A DNA stretch of 16,034 nt from Stephanodiscus triporus (GCA_036939755.1 JALLAZ010000402.1:1-16034); one strand, 5' to 3'; shown: positions 1 to 8,620, counted from the first letter of the stretch. Notes: generated by a model not told the origin, from the letters alone. Made by a program: numbers and translations.

Positions 1-29
1 GCGGGAAAAAGGGTGCATTTTCTCGCGTA

Positions 30-61
30 TTGCTTATGCCGCGTGTTGCTTATGCCGCGTA
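30..61. repeat. Tandem duplication of a 16-nt unit
   Basis: Two head-to-tail copies of ttgcttatgccgcgt(g/a) lie at 30-45 and 46-61 and differ only in the last base. They sit about 150 bp upstream of the first usable ATG of the transporter gene, so they fall in its promoter or 5' UTR. No function is evident. Confidence 0.8.
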
Positions 62-208
62 TTCTACGGTACTCTAGATTGATAGATTCCGCAGAACTCG
101 TGAAAGGATAATGGTCGAGAGGCGGTGCTCAACATCATAGAAGTAGAGATACTCCTACCCACGAGAGCAGGCACCAGCATTCCGTTGTTTCCTCCTCCTC
201 CTCCGCGG

Positions 209-2419
209 ATGACGAGAGACCGAGAGCAAAGATCAAAAGAGCGAGACAGCCTATTGAAGCCTGGCACCGCAGCTGATCAACCGCCGACGACCCCCTCCGT
301 CGCGAACCAAAAAATGGGCTCGGCACCTGAAGCTACGCCAGAACCTTCTTTCGACGGATCAGACCAAGGCAATAATCGATCTGCAGAAAAGGGTCTTCCT
401 GACGACGACGTTGCCGTCACATCCCAGTCGCAATTGACATCTGATAAAATGTCCATTTCTCAGATTCCTCGAACCCTCCTCCTCGCGACGCTCTACGCCT
501 CCATCTCGGGCCTTCTATTCGGTTATCAACTCGGCGTCGTCGGGGGGGCGCTCACATCCCTCCAGTCCTCGTTCGACTTGTCCTCGTCGGAAACTGAGAG
601 CATCACGTCGATCTTCTTCATCGGGCTCATGATCGGCAGTCCCTTCGGCGGCTATGCCTGCGATCGCCTGGGAAGGAGGTCGTCGATGCTGTACATGGAT
701 GGTCTCTTCGTTTTGGCCGCCTTCGTACTGACGGTGGCGCCCAATTACAACACCCTGTTGGCGGGGCGCTTCATCGCTGGATGTGCATCGGGAGTTTCCC
801 TTGTCGCCGCAGTGAGCTACCTCACCGAGTTAGCTAGCGTGGAACACCATCAGTCCCTCCGTGGGGCGTTGGTCACCGCCGTGGAATGGAACATTGCCCT
901 AGGATTTTTGGTGTCCTACCTCGCGGCATATGCGTTAACCGCGTACCTCGAATTCGAGGAGGGATGGAGACTGCTATTCGGCTTGGTCATGGGATTACTG
1001 GCGATCTTGCAATGGATGGGGATGAGGGCCATGCCGGAAAGTCCGGAATGGTTGGCGGAGCAGGGCTTTCACGATAAGGCCCACGCCGCGTTGGGTCGGA
1101 TAACCCCCCGTAACAATGCCAAAGAGAGTGGTAGCGATGAATCTTTGGCTGGAAGGATCGCCGAGGTAGAGGACGAGATGCTGGGTCGAGAATACGGTGA
1201 AGTGAATTTCTTCATGTTGGACGATTGCCCACCAATATCCCATTATTGGAAGCAGGTCGTCATGTGAGTGATGAATGGAATTCCAACGGTGTGCTACTAC
1301 CGTTTTTCACAACTGGCCTGTTGTTTCATTGCATGCATGAATAAGACACTCAACTATGCTCCTCGTTGCATCCTTTTCGTAAAGAATTGCATTTCTTGAT
1401 ATCTCAGAGCAGTTCTGTGGGCATATCAACATACTTAATTACGGTAAGTTCTGCTCACGTAGGGAAATGAAACTTATACGCGTCTCCTAATACAATTATT
1501 AATCTTGGTTAGCCCCTGTGATATTTGCTGAGATATTTTACGATTACAACGACGAGGAGGCTTCCGAGAATGGAGGCGCCATAGCTTCAGAGCTTTTGAC
1601 GACGACGATTATTCTCGGTGTGCTCAAATTGATCGTCACTACCTTCGTATTATTCCAGGTGAGTGCTGACTTTTAGGCTTTGGGGTGATAAATGGGATGA
1701 AGACCGTCCGTAAGCCGTCGCTGACCCAAACTTTTGGACATGCCATTGTCACAAACTACGTATTATTCTAGGTCGATCATTTGGGAAGACTATTTTTGAT
1801 GAAAGCTGGTGTGGGGATTATAACGGTTTCCCTACTCTTCCTTGCCTTTGCGTTCGCCGTTACGTGGGAAGATAAATATGTGACGGATTCTGGCCAAACG
1901 GAGCTCTCTCATTCGAAAGTTCAACATGCATTAGTCTTGATTGGCTGCACCGGAGTTGTCGCTGGCTTTGCCCTTTCCTACGGGGCAATCAACTGGCTGA
2001 TAACATCAGAGTTGAGCCCTTCGTCGATTCGCGGACGTATCTTAGGTTTATCAACGGTACTGAATCATGGCTGCGCCGCATTAGTGTCTTACACGTTCTT
2101 ATCAGGCCAGGAGAAATACGGTGCTGCCATGCCATTTTGGCTTTACTTCTTTTGTTCGTTGGCGAGCTTTGCTTTCATACTCGTTGCCCTTCCAGAGACT
2201 GGAGGTGTAGCGGGCGGCGATGGTGAGGATGTGGAGAGCCTTTTAGATGATACTCTTTTTTGGAGTAAGGACAATCCGCTGTACCGTTGTTGCGCACCTC
2301 TCCTTGGCTGTGGTGGCTGCAAAAAAAATGACTCCAAACAGGAGCTACGCAATATACATTCGTGTTTTGACGACACAGGGGATGTTCGGCGTCCCTCGCT
2401 CACGCACGCATTTGTATAA
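209..2419 (+). CDS. MFS sugar-porter family transporter (4 exons)
   Basis: Exons as I place them: 209-1263, 1385-1443, 1513-1658, 1772-2419. Introns are 121, 69 and 113 nt, all GT-AG, with donors GTGAGT, GTAAGT and GTGAGT. The product is 635 aa. A hydrophilic N-terminal extension of about 80 residues precedes a 12-helix sugar/H+ symporter-type MFS fold of the plasma or an internal membrane. Visible family motifs, in order: GLLFGYQLGVVGGAL in TM1; DRLGRR in loop 2-3; PESPEWL after TM6 (family PESPRWL); QFCGHINILNYAPVIF in TM7, formed across exons 2 and 3 and the main proof of the splice model; VDHLGR in loop 8-9; INWLITSEL and RGR after TM10; PETGG after TM12. The tail is cysteine-rich (CC, C, CGGC near 2286-2320), possibly palmitoylated. 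The TM1 Asp of proton symporters is Gln here. The substrate cannot be read from sequence. The start is uncertain: the ATG at 314 has better context (A at -3, G at +4) and would give 600 aa. Confidence 0.9.
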
Positions 2420-2863
2420 TGTTGCAAATAGCACTCAAATCATATTTGGTATAAATAATTATTCCTTGTAATTTCCAAACGAGTATGTTGTGTATATAAC
2501 TCAAAGAATTACACCAGTTATACTTCTTTGTTGCATTCCTGTCCTGGTGCAGACCCGAAGTCTTTTCCCAATGCCATGCAGCTCCTAACACAGCAAGACT
2601 GCGATATTACTACCTCTCGCAATTGAACGTTCCCCTGTCGTCCCTTCAGTATCCCCCGATCATGGTCCAGATGTGCCAATACAACAGTTTGCCTATACAT
2701 ATATTCCTAAAAAATCGTCGATGCAGCTTGCGCTGCGTCGATGATTGAGCGCAGATACCCATCTGCGCATTCCCCATCCTTGACCGCGGAGTGGTCTACT
2801 GTTGCTGCGGGTGCAGCAACCCACGTCACACCAGATGGGGGGGCATCTAGTGGACATTCCGTT
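2420..2863. other. Convergent intergenic region with a hairpin cluster
   Basis: This 444-bp gap holds the 3' ends of the transporter (+) and the WDR44-like gene (-). The left part (2420-2700) is AT-rich and shows nothing coding-like. The right part (2713-2820) contains three strong inverted repeats, described separately. A 56-codon ATG-initiated ORF on the minus strand (2877 down to 2707) covers the hairpins and overlaps the last 14 nt of the WDR44-like gene in another frame. I do not call it a gene. Confidence 0.7.
2713..2820 (+). repeat. Three consecutive stem-loops
   Basis: Hairpin 1: arms 2713-2727 and 2732-2746, loop TTGC. It has 15 pairs, two of them G-U in plus-strand RNA (2717/2742 and 2722/2737); on the minus strand those two become C-A mismatches, so the plus transcript folds better. 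Hairpin 2: arms 2749-2756 and 2761-2768, gcgcagat/atctgcgc, perfect, loop ACCC. Hairpin 3: arms 2801-2808 and 2813-2820, gttgctgc/gcagcaac, perfect, loop GGGT. The loops of hairpins 2 and 3 are complementary. The cluster may be a structured 3' UTR of the transporter or a small RNA. I recognise no known RNA family. Confidence 0.75.
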
Positions 2864-5725
2864 CTAATGTGCTTCATTCGTGTTGCCGCGAGGGGTAGCC
2901 GCGTCTAATAAGTTGTCAATGCAAGACTTTCTCAAAAACACTCTCATCGTACCATCGTAATCTAAAGTCAGGATGGCAGCACTAGACATGTCGTCGTCTA
3001 CACGATCCATTCCCAATGCAAACGGGAATACCTGCTCACTTGATAGTAGTGCTTCTTTCACGCTCTTGGAACGAAAGAAAACAGTATCTGTCACGATTGG
3101 TAGATGTGCCCGACTAGCCTCGAAATTATCGGAACTTCTTGTTTTATTTTGTGTTGAATAGACGCTCACGTTGGCATTGTTTTTCTTAGGCTTTTTCTTA
3201 TCCAGGGTTACCCAAATAAAAACATGCCCAGATTCAGAACCACAAGCAAGGTGACTCCCAGACTCGGATAAGCGAGCACGAATTTGCATGGAGCAATTTA
3301 TATGCCCCTTGTACTTGCGAACGAGACAGAAATCGTTTAATCCGAATAGTCTCACACGCGAATCATTCGTAGACACAAGCATTCTTTCTGTAAATCTCAG
3401 AGGTTCCGCATTAGAAGGACTTCCTCGGAGTGCCAATATCCTTGTACTCATCTTTTCTGTCAGAGAGGCATGATTGTCATCGGCTTCTGCGCTTTCTGAA
3501 ACAAATTTCCGTTTGACTTCCGGCCAGTCATCGCGCTCCTCTCGTACAAAGCTAATGCCTGTCACTTTTGCCCCCTTGGAATATTTCCCACTGCGATTCT
3601 TGCAAGCAACTTGCGTGTAGTATTTTAGGCTGGTTGCATCGTAGAAGTAGACCTGGCCGTGAAAAAGTCCTGCCACAGCATACTTTCCATCTGGCGTGAA
3701 ACGTGTAGCTGTAATGGCGTCAGGCGCTTGCGCCCATTCTTTTACCCTTCCAGCGGTTATGTCCCAAAGCCGCAGCTTCTTGTCGACTCCTCCGGATATG
3801 AAGTATCGATCTTCTTTTGGATGGAATGCAACAGACGCAACGTAGGTGGCGTGTTGAAAACAATGAAGACATACCGGCTTGGAATAATGGTACAGTCGTA
3901 CTGAGCTGTCGAGTGATGCCGATAGGAGGAAATTGGTACGGCTCCACGAAAGGTCAATAACATGATTAGTATGATCTTTGAATCGTCGAATTGGATCTGT
4001 CGATAAGATTTCCAAATTCGTCGCGAGTGATGGTCCAGTCCCGATGAAATGAAGAGGCGGGGCTGGTGATGATGGATTATTACTGTCATTTTCCTTGGTG
4101 ACGCATTCCTTCTTTTCAGAGTGTTCGCCACTTAAAATTTTGGTGTCTGCACTATCCTCCAGATGGATTTGCGCACCGTCGGGATGCATAACTTTCGACT
4201 TCGGCGACACAACCCAAATGCACACATTTCCGTCCCCTCCGCCAGTGGCGAGAAACCGACCATTTTGACTAAAAGAAGCGCACCAAGCTGGTCCCTCATG
4301 TGCACCAGGAATTGTCTTAATGAGAAGCATGGGGTTGAATGATGAATCATTGTAAATATCTTGTGAATGTCCGACGGTTCCAGAGGAACCACTTCTGGTT
4401 TGCGTTGGCCGAGATGACGAACGAACATAGACCGCATTAGAAGGGACCATGTCTGCTGATGAAGTGCGCTTCCTATTGATCCTCTGAGATCGCGATGTCT
4501 TCAACCCCGCCATTCCCTTGAGGACACTTTCGGCCATTTTACTTGATGCCTTTGGCATTTTGGGAAACTTCATGCCACCCCTTTTCGGTTCGGACGTCTT
4601 CTCCTTTTTAGCAACACCACTATCCACGGTGGAAGGAATGGCAGGCGTTCCACTGTCGTCGCTATCTTTTGAATTTGACCAATCAAACTGTCGCATCGAT
4701 CCACTGTCGTCGCTATCTTTTGAATTTGACCAATGAAACCGTCGCATCGACGAGGCATGTGATCCACTATCGTCGCTATCCCTTGGATTCAACCAACTAA
4801 TCCGTCGCGACAGCTGATGTTCCAACTGACCCCTCGTGGGTAAGAGGGAATAATCCGTGTCCAATGCATCGCTAGACCCAGAAACGTGGATATCTTTCAT
4901 CACTTGTCTCACATCGTGTACCTTCCCAGTGTCTTTGTTTATTATTTGATACTTTTCCTCAATCGATACTGACGAATCAGAATCGGAATCGGAATCGGAA
5001 TCGGAATTAGCTCGCCAATTCACATGCAGCTGTCCTGCATCTCGATTCGCGATTTTTTCGCTCTCAATCAATGGTGGTAGCCGAAAACCCCGAAGTGAAT
5101 CAACGTCAGACTCCCTTACACTGCTAGTTCGTGTTGGCGATAATGACGGCGGTCCCTCCTGAGGACCAATGGAATAGAGTGCTTCCAGGGGTGACTCAAT
5201 ATTGTAAACGTTCTGGCCGCGGCAGGGCGATGAATGTAGATTGATTGGGGCCAAACTCTTGGTCAGCGTCGGCTTTGTTGGGGTAGCAGAAGCTTTTTCT
5301 CCTTCGTCGTTTGACTTAGTCGAAAATTCCACGGCGTGTCCGCTCTCAACCTGAACATAATTGTCCATGCTGGTTTGATGAGGGGGTTTCACTTGTATTT
5401 TGGAATCGAATAGAGGAAAATTGATACTGGTAACGCTCTGGCAGAGGGATAGCGACGAATCTAGATTGACTGGTTGCGCCGTCGGAACCGTTGCGGCAGC
5501 GGCACCCGTTTCGCATTCGTCATTTTTCAGAGTCGCCGTATCTGCGTCGACCCCGCCTACGGCAATGTTTAGGGCGACATGGTTGGAGCCGGCCTCGCCA
5601 TCATCCTCGACGCCAGACCTTAGGGTGTCATGATGGGAGCTCGTATTATCTAGGAGCTCCACTGCATCAAAGAATTCGTCTTCGTCGGTGGAGAACCCGT
5701 CGCCGTAGGCAGGGCTTTTGCTCAT
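2864..5725 (-). CDS. WDR44-like WD40-repeat protein with N-terminal FFAT motif
   Basis: One long frame, 953 aa from the ATG at 5725. Residues 17-23 read EFFDAVE after acidic DED, an exact FFAT core, the motif that binds ER-resident VAP proteins. A long low-complexity half follows: Ser-Asp tract, WSNSKDSDDSG repeats, and basic stretches. WD40 repeats run from about residue 470 to 930, e.g. AHEGPAWCASFSQNGRFLA, ATGGGDGNVCIW, FKDHTNHVIDLSW, SASLDSSVRLYHY, GGVDKKLRLWDI, GSESGHVFIW, LDYDGTMRVFL. This order matches animal WDR44, a RAB11 effector at ER-endosome contacts with an FFAT-type motif at its own N-terminus. The role here is inferred. The start is open: the frame stays open to an ATG at 5878 (1004 aa, basic extension). 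A possible in-frame 132-nt intron (5734-5865; GTGAGG donor, TACTAA, TAG acceptor) would join that ATG to the same N-terminus and give 960 aa. Confidence 0.88.
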   Translation of the reverse strand: MSKSPAYGDGFSTDEDEFFDAVELLDNTSSHHDTLRSGVEDDGEAGSNHVALNIAVGGVDADTATLKNDECETGAAAATVPTAQPVNLDSSLSLCQSVTSINFPLFDSKIQVKPPHQTSMDNYVQVESGHAVEFSTKSNDEGEKASATPTKPTLTKSLAPINLHSSPCRGQNVYNIESPLEALYSIGPQEGPPSLSPTRTSSVRESDVDSLRGFRLPPLIESEKIANRDAGQLHVNWRANSDSDSDSDSDSSVSIEEKYQIINKDTGKVHDVRQVMKDIHVSGSSDALDTDYSLLPTRGQLEHQLSRRISWLNPRDSDDSGSHASSMRRFHWSNSKDSDDSGSMRQFDWSNSKDSDDSGTPAIPSTVDSGVAKKEKTSEPKRGGMKFPKMPKASSKMAESVLKGMAGLKTSRSQRINRKRTSSADMVPSNAVYVRSSSRPTQTRSGSSGTVGHSQDIYNDSSFNPMLLIKTIPGAHEGPAWCASFSQNGRFLATGGGDGNVCIWVVSPKSKVMHPDGAQIHLEDSADTKILSGEHSEKKECVTKENDSNNPSSPAPPLHFIGTGPSLATNLEILSTDPIRRFKDHTNHVIDLSWSRTNFLLSASLDSSVRLYHYSKPVCLHCFQHATYVASVAFHPKEDRYFISGGVDKKLRLWDITAGRVKEWAQAPDAITATRFTPDGKYAVAGLFHGQVYFYDATSLKYYTQVACKNRSGKYSKGAKVTGISFVREERDDWPEVKRKFVSESAEADDNHASLTEKMSTRILALRGSPSNAEPLRFTERMLVSTNDSRVRLFGLNDFCLVRKYKGHINCSMQIRARLSESGSHLACGSESGHVFIWVTLDKKKPKKNNANVSVYSTQNKTRSSDNFEASRAHLPIVTDTVFFRSKSVKEALLSSEQVFPFALGMDRVDDDMSSAAILTLDYDGTMRVFLRKSCIDNLLDAATPRGNTNEAH
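4650..4808 (-). repeat. Intragenic tandem repeat encoding WSNSKDSDDSG units
   Basis: Three direct repeats inside the WDR44-like gene begin (plus-strand coordinates) at 4650, 4701 and 4764. The first two are identical over 34 nt with a 51-nt period (17 codons). The third is diverged and 63 nt on. They encode W(S/L)N(S/P)(K/R)DSDDSG modules, rich in acidic residues and serine and so possible casein-kinase-2 sites. The near-identity of the first two copies suggests recent duplication. Confidence 0.85.
4974..5009 (-). repeat. Hexanucleotide repeat encoding a Ser-Asp tract
   Basis: Six copies of gaatc(g/a) or a close variant on the plus strand encode an alternating SDSDSDSDS stretch in the WDR44-like protein on the minus strand. 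It is a slippage-prone minisatellite in frame, so length changes would not shift the reading frame. Confidence 0.85.
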
Positions 5726-5878
5726 ATTTCTCCCTATTTTTTTTAGTAGCCGATTCGCATCAATTCGATCAGCTCTCGAGTGTTCCCCGCGGCAGTTTCT
5801 GCGGCGGCTTCTGTCCCGGCCCGTCCTGCTGGTTTCCCAAAAAGGAACCACAAGACGGGCCTCACCATAGCTCACCAT

Positions 5879-6027
5879 ATCTACCGTAGAATCGTAGATA
5901 CGTCCAAGAGAGTAGAGTAGAGAGAGACAGAAAGGAGAGATTCCACGTGAAGTATTTCCACAGTCTCTTGAGTACACTCTTCGTCTTTCATTTTGGCCCG
6001 CGTGTCCCAAAAAGTAATATTCCCATC
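5879..6027. promoter_or_regulatory. Divergent promoter between WDR44-like gene and NDPK
   Basis: Only 149 bp (302 bp if the WDR44-like protein starts at 5725) separates two genes transcribed away from each other, so regulatory sequence is probably shared. No TATA box or known operator is evident. The call rests on gene orientation alone. Confidence 0.45.
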
Positions 6028-7002
6028 ATGCTATCCACGGCTACTCGTTCCATCGCGGCCACAGCTGCACGCAGAGCCCCAATCTGTCGTGCTACCTCGG
6101 TATGTGCTAATCGATTTTGATGCACTTGTTTTCCATCGCGTTAGATCAAAATTTTACTATTGCCCTTGGCTTTATTTCTTCCTCGCAAAATTCAGTCTTT
6201 TGCTGCACGTACGGCCACCACTGCTCCAGTTGCATCTAAGCTCTCCGGTCTTGCTCTTTTAGCAGCCTCCTCTGTCGCGTTGGTCTATCAATATGACTAC
6301 AAAACTTCCTCTGCCCGTTGTGCTGCTCTCCCTGTTCAAGGAGTGCCTGGAACCAACCGAGAGCGCACTTTCTTGGCGGTCAAGCCCGATGGCGTTCAAC
6401 GCGGTCTTATTGGCGATATCATCGCTCGATTTGAGAAGCGTGGGTACAAGGTGCGCTTTGGGGACACTGATCGTGATAAATTGCAAAGTCGGTCTTTTTA
6501 TGTGCATCAACTTACCCGGGTACACTTTTCATTACGACAAAGCTTGTTGGCTTGAAGATGATTTGGCCTACCCTCGAGATGGCTGAGAATCACTACAAGG
6601 ATCTTTCCAAAAAGCCGTTCTATCCTTCGTGAGTTCAAATGTTGTGTGATATCTTTCTGGCAGTGTGAATTTTTTAATGTCTCTTCACCATGTGACTTTA
6701 AATCGATGTTAACAAATGAAATCAAAATTAGATTGTGCAAGTTCTTCTCCTCTGGACCCATCATCTGCATGTGCTGGGAGGGCAAGGATATCATTAAGCA
6801 AGGCCGTCAGATGCTTGGAGAGACCCAACCATTGGCCTCCAAACCCGGCTCCATCCGCGGCGATTACTCCATTGATCTCGGACGCAACATCTGCCACGGC
6901 AGTGACTCGCCCGAAGCGGCCGAACACGAACTCAAAATGTGGTTCCCCGAGGGTGTCAACGACTGGAAGAAGACTGTTGATTCTTGGGTCTATGAGGGTT
7001 AG
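6028..7002 (+). CDS. Nucleoside diphosphate kinase, mitochondrial-type presequence (4 exons)
   Basis: Exons 6028-6099, 6196-6450, 6543-6628, 6732-7002; product 227 aa. It transfers the gamma phosphate of ATP to NDPs through a phosphohistidine. The catalytic domain (about residues 80-227) carries TFLAVKPDG (87-90 = KPDG), [38 protein letters not shown] and [10 protein letters not shown], with catalytic His193. This is full NDPK length, ending WVYEG. About 80 residues lie before it: [24 protein letters not shown] is Arg/Ala/Ser-rich with no acidic residue, like a mitochondrial targeting signal. A hydrophobic run [17 protein letters not shown] (41-57) follows. Such bipartite signals fit intermembrane-space or inner-membrane NDPKs; this location is inferred. 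Introns are 96, 92 and 103 nt. The second has a weak donor (GTGCGC), but the join GYK/LVGLKM matches the family. It is divergent from the WDR44-like gene and convergent with the phosphatase fusion, 92 bp away. Confidence 0.95.
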
Positions 7003-7094
7003 CTAGAGTACAAAATTTTTATGTTAAGATTATGTTTCCACTTATTGTCCTTATCGGAGGAGTAACCTCTACATATTGTCGTCATGTCAGACTA

Positions 7095-8620
7095 TCACAA
7101 TTTGCATTCCATTCGAACAATTTCACTTGAATATGGTCCATCACTGTTGTCACCGTCAACCGCAGAGAAGCCCATTTTTTCAAACAAAACTTTCCCATCG
7201 GCCGTGTCCGGTTGTGCGACAAGCTTTTTGATGTTGGACGCCTTGGCGTGATTTTTCACGGCCTCGATCAAGCTGCGACCGACCTGTCTTCGTCGGGCGG
7301 AAGGTTTTACGACCACGTCGCTGAGACGGCCAGTCTTCTCGTTGAGCGATGCGCATCCGATCACCTGCAGTCCTCGTTTCACAACAATTATGGTGTTCGT
7401 GTTATCCGTGTCCTCGGTCTTTTTGTTTTTTTTCGATAGGTAAAGACTGCGCAGTGCTTCTGTTTGCTCATGAACATGGGGTTGGACCTCGTCAGAGAAT
7501 GCTACAGACACTTCTGAATCGAGGCACCCATCGCCCGGCATAAGATACGACCATCCGTCCTTCAAAGATCCTCCTGTGATGTAACATCCGTCAGGACCAG
7601 ATAAGTGCGGGATGTGGTTTTGAGACATGACAAGGAATCTCCCATTGCCAAAGTATTCCAGCTCTGTTATGCCCGTATTGTAATGGACGAATGCAGACCT
7701 ATGTGGCACAGCTTCTTTCTCGACTGCATGCCCAAACCCTGCTACGATACGTTTGAGAACCAGGGACATGAAGTCGCCATGACCAACAAAAATGGCTGTT
7801 CGCCTTCGACGATTTTTTTTCGCCAATCGATCGTGGCACTTTTCATTCTCTTCACCGGGCAATGTCACCCCTGCATCAAAAATGTCATGCACATCCTTGT
7901 CCTCGCTCAGTTGTTGGTCTAAATACTCCATCATCCACATGTAGAATTTGGCAGCTCTTTATAATCAAACAACGGAGCAGCTGTCGGTCATATCCTTTTC
8001 GGATGAGATAAATCTGTCGGACTATTCAAGAGTGCTCACCTCTCCTCGGACTCGGGTCGAGTCTCGGGCCCCTTTCCATGGGCATACCAACCATTCTCCT
8101 CTCCGCTTTGAAATCCCAAAAACGATGCGTCATTGACGCCCGCCGGGTTCAACAGCGATGCATTGATTTCGCTTGCGTTCATACCCGGTTCGACCTTCTC
8201 TCGGATGTGACAACCCTCGCTCTCGAAGTAAAACCCGTTGATCATGACTTCGCATGCACTTGAGTCGCTGCTCATGGCTCCGTCATTGTTTTTATTCAAT
8301 GCCTCGAGCGTCGGCACGATGGTCTCGATCGTCCTGCGCATCGGACTCACCACGAATCTCACGGGACGACTCGCCTGGTTGATCAAATGCGTCTCCAAAT
8401 ACTCGGATAATTTCTTTGCCTGTATCTTTCCAACTTCAGATAGGCCAGGGTCTGCAGAGCGATGATCATCGACGTACTTGAGCCAGCCCTGGAGGTCGAA
8501 GTCAGGGGTGCCTCCGCGGAACAACTTCCTCGCCTCGCCGTAGACTTGATTGTTCCGGCTTTCGGCATGGCGGATGAGCCTGATGGAGATTGAGCGCCTT
8601 ACCGTGCCTTCCTCGGACAT
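7095..8620 (-). CDS. Histidine phosphatase - GNAT acetyltransferase fusion (2 exons)
   Basis: Exons 8620-8040 and 7956-7095, joined across an 83-nt GT-AG intron (donor GTGAGC). The join reads PESEER/AAKFYMWMMEYL. Product 480 aa. Residues 1 to about 300 are a histidine phosphatase (phosphoglycerate-mutase superfamily). The RHG-type motif LIRHAES carries the nucleophile His18 with Arg17. SPMRRTIET (Arg95/96) supplies a phosphate-binding Arg, Glu133 or Glu135 is an acid candidate, and AIFVGHGDF holds the second His253. After a linker, residues about 382-461 form a GNAT acetyltransferase core: IIVVKRGLQVIGCASL strands, DVVVKPSARRRQVGRSLIEA as the acetyl-CoA loop, and VLFEKMGFSAV. No targeting signal is evident, so it is probably cytosolic. 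Substrates of both halves are unknown. It is divergent from the acidic/basic gene (291 bp). Confidence 0.88.

Noticed and set aside
125..208. N-terminal extension of the transporter from a GTG at 125
   Set aside because: Non-ATG starts are not expected in a nuclear gene; the first in-frame ATG is at 209, with a better-context one at 314.
1260..1267. End of the transporter at the TGA at 1265, which would make it a half-length protein
   Set aside because: The TGA lies inside a GTGAGT splice donor, and the rest of the MFS fold continues in three downstream exons with matching phases.
1410..1443. Shorter exon 2 of the transporter using the AG at 1408-1409
   Set aside because: With the GTGAGT donor it puts the TM7 motif out of frame; the AG at 1383-1384 keeps frame and gives the expected spacing before QFCGHIN.
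3757..4131. 124-aa minus-strand ORF inside the WDR44-like gene
   Set aside because: It lies in another frame of clear WD40 coding sequence and resembles no family.
5491..5889. 132-aa plus-strand ORF antisense to the WDR44-like gene
   Set aside because: His/Arg-rich shadow of the opposite strand with no recognisable domain.
7003..7094. RNA gene in the gap between NDPK and the phosphatase fusion
   Set aside because: The gap is 92 bp with no tRNA-like or stable stem structure; it is most simply two 3' UTRs.
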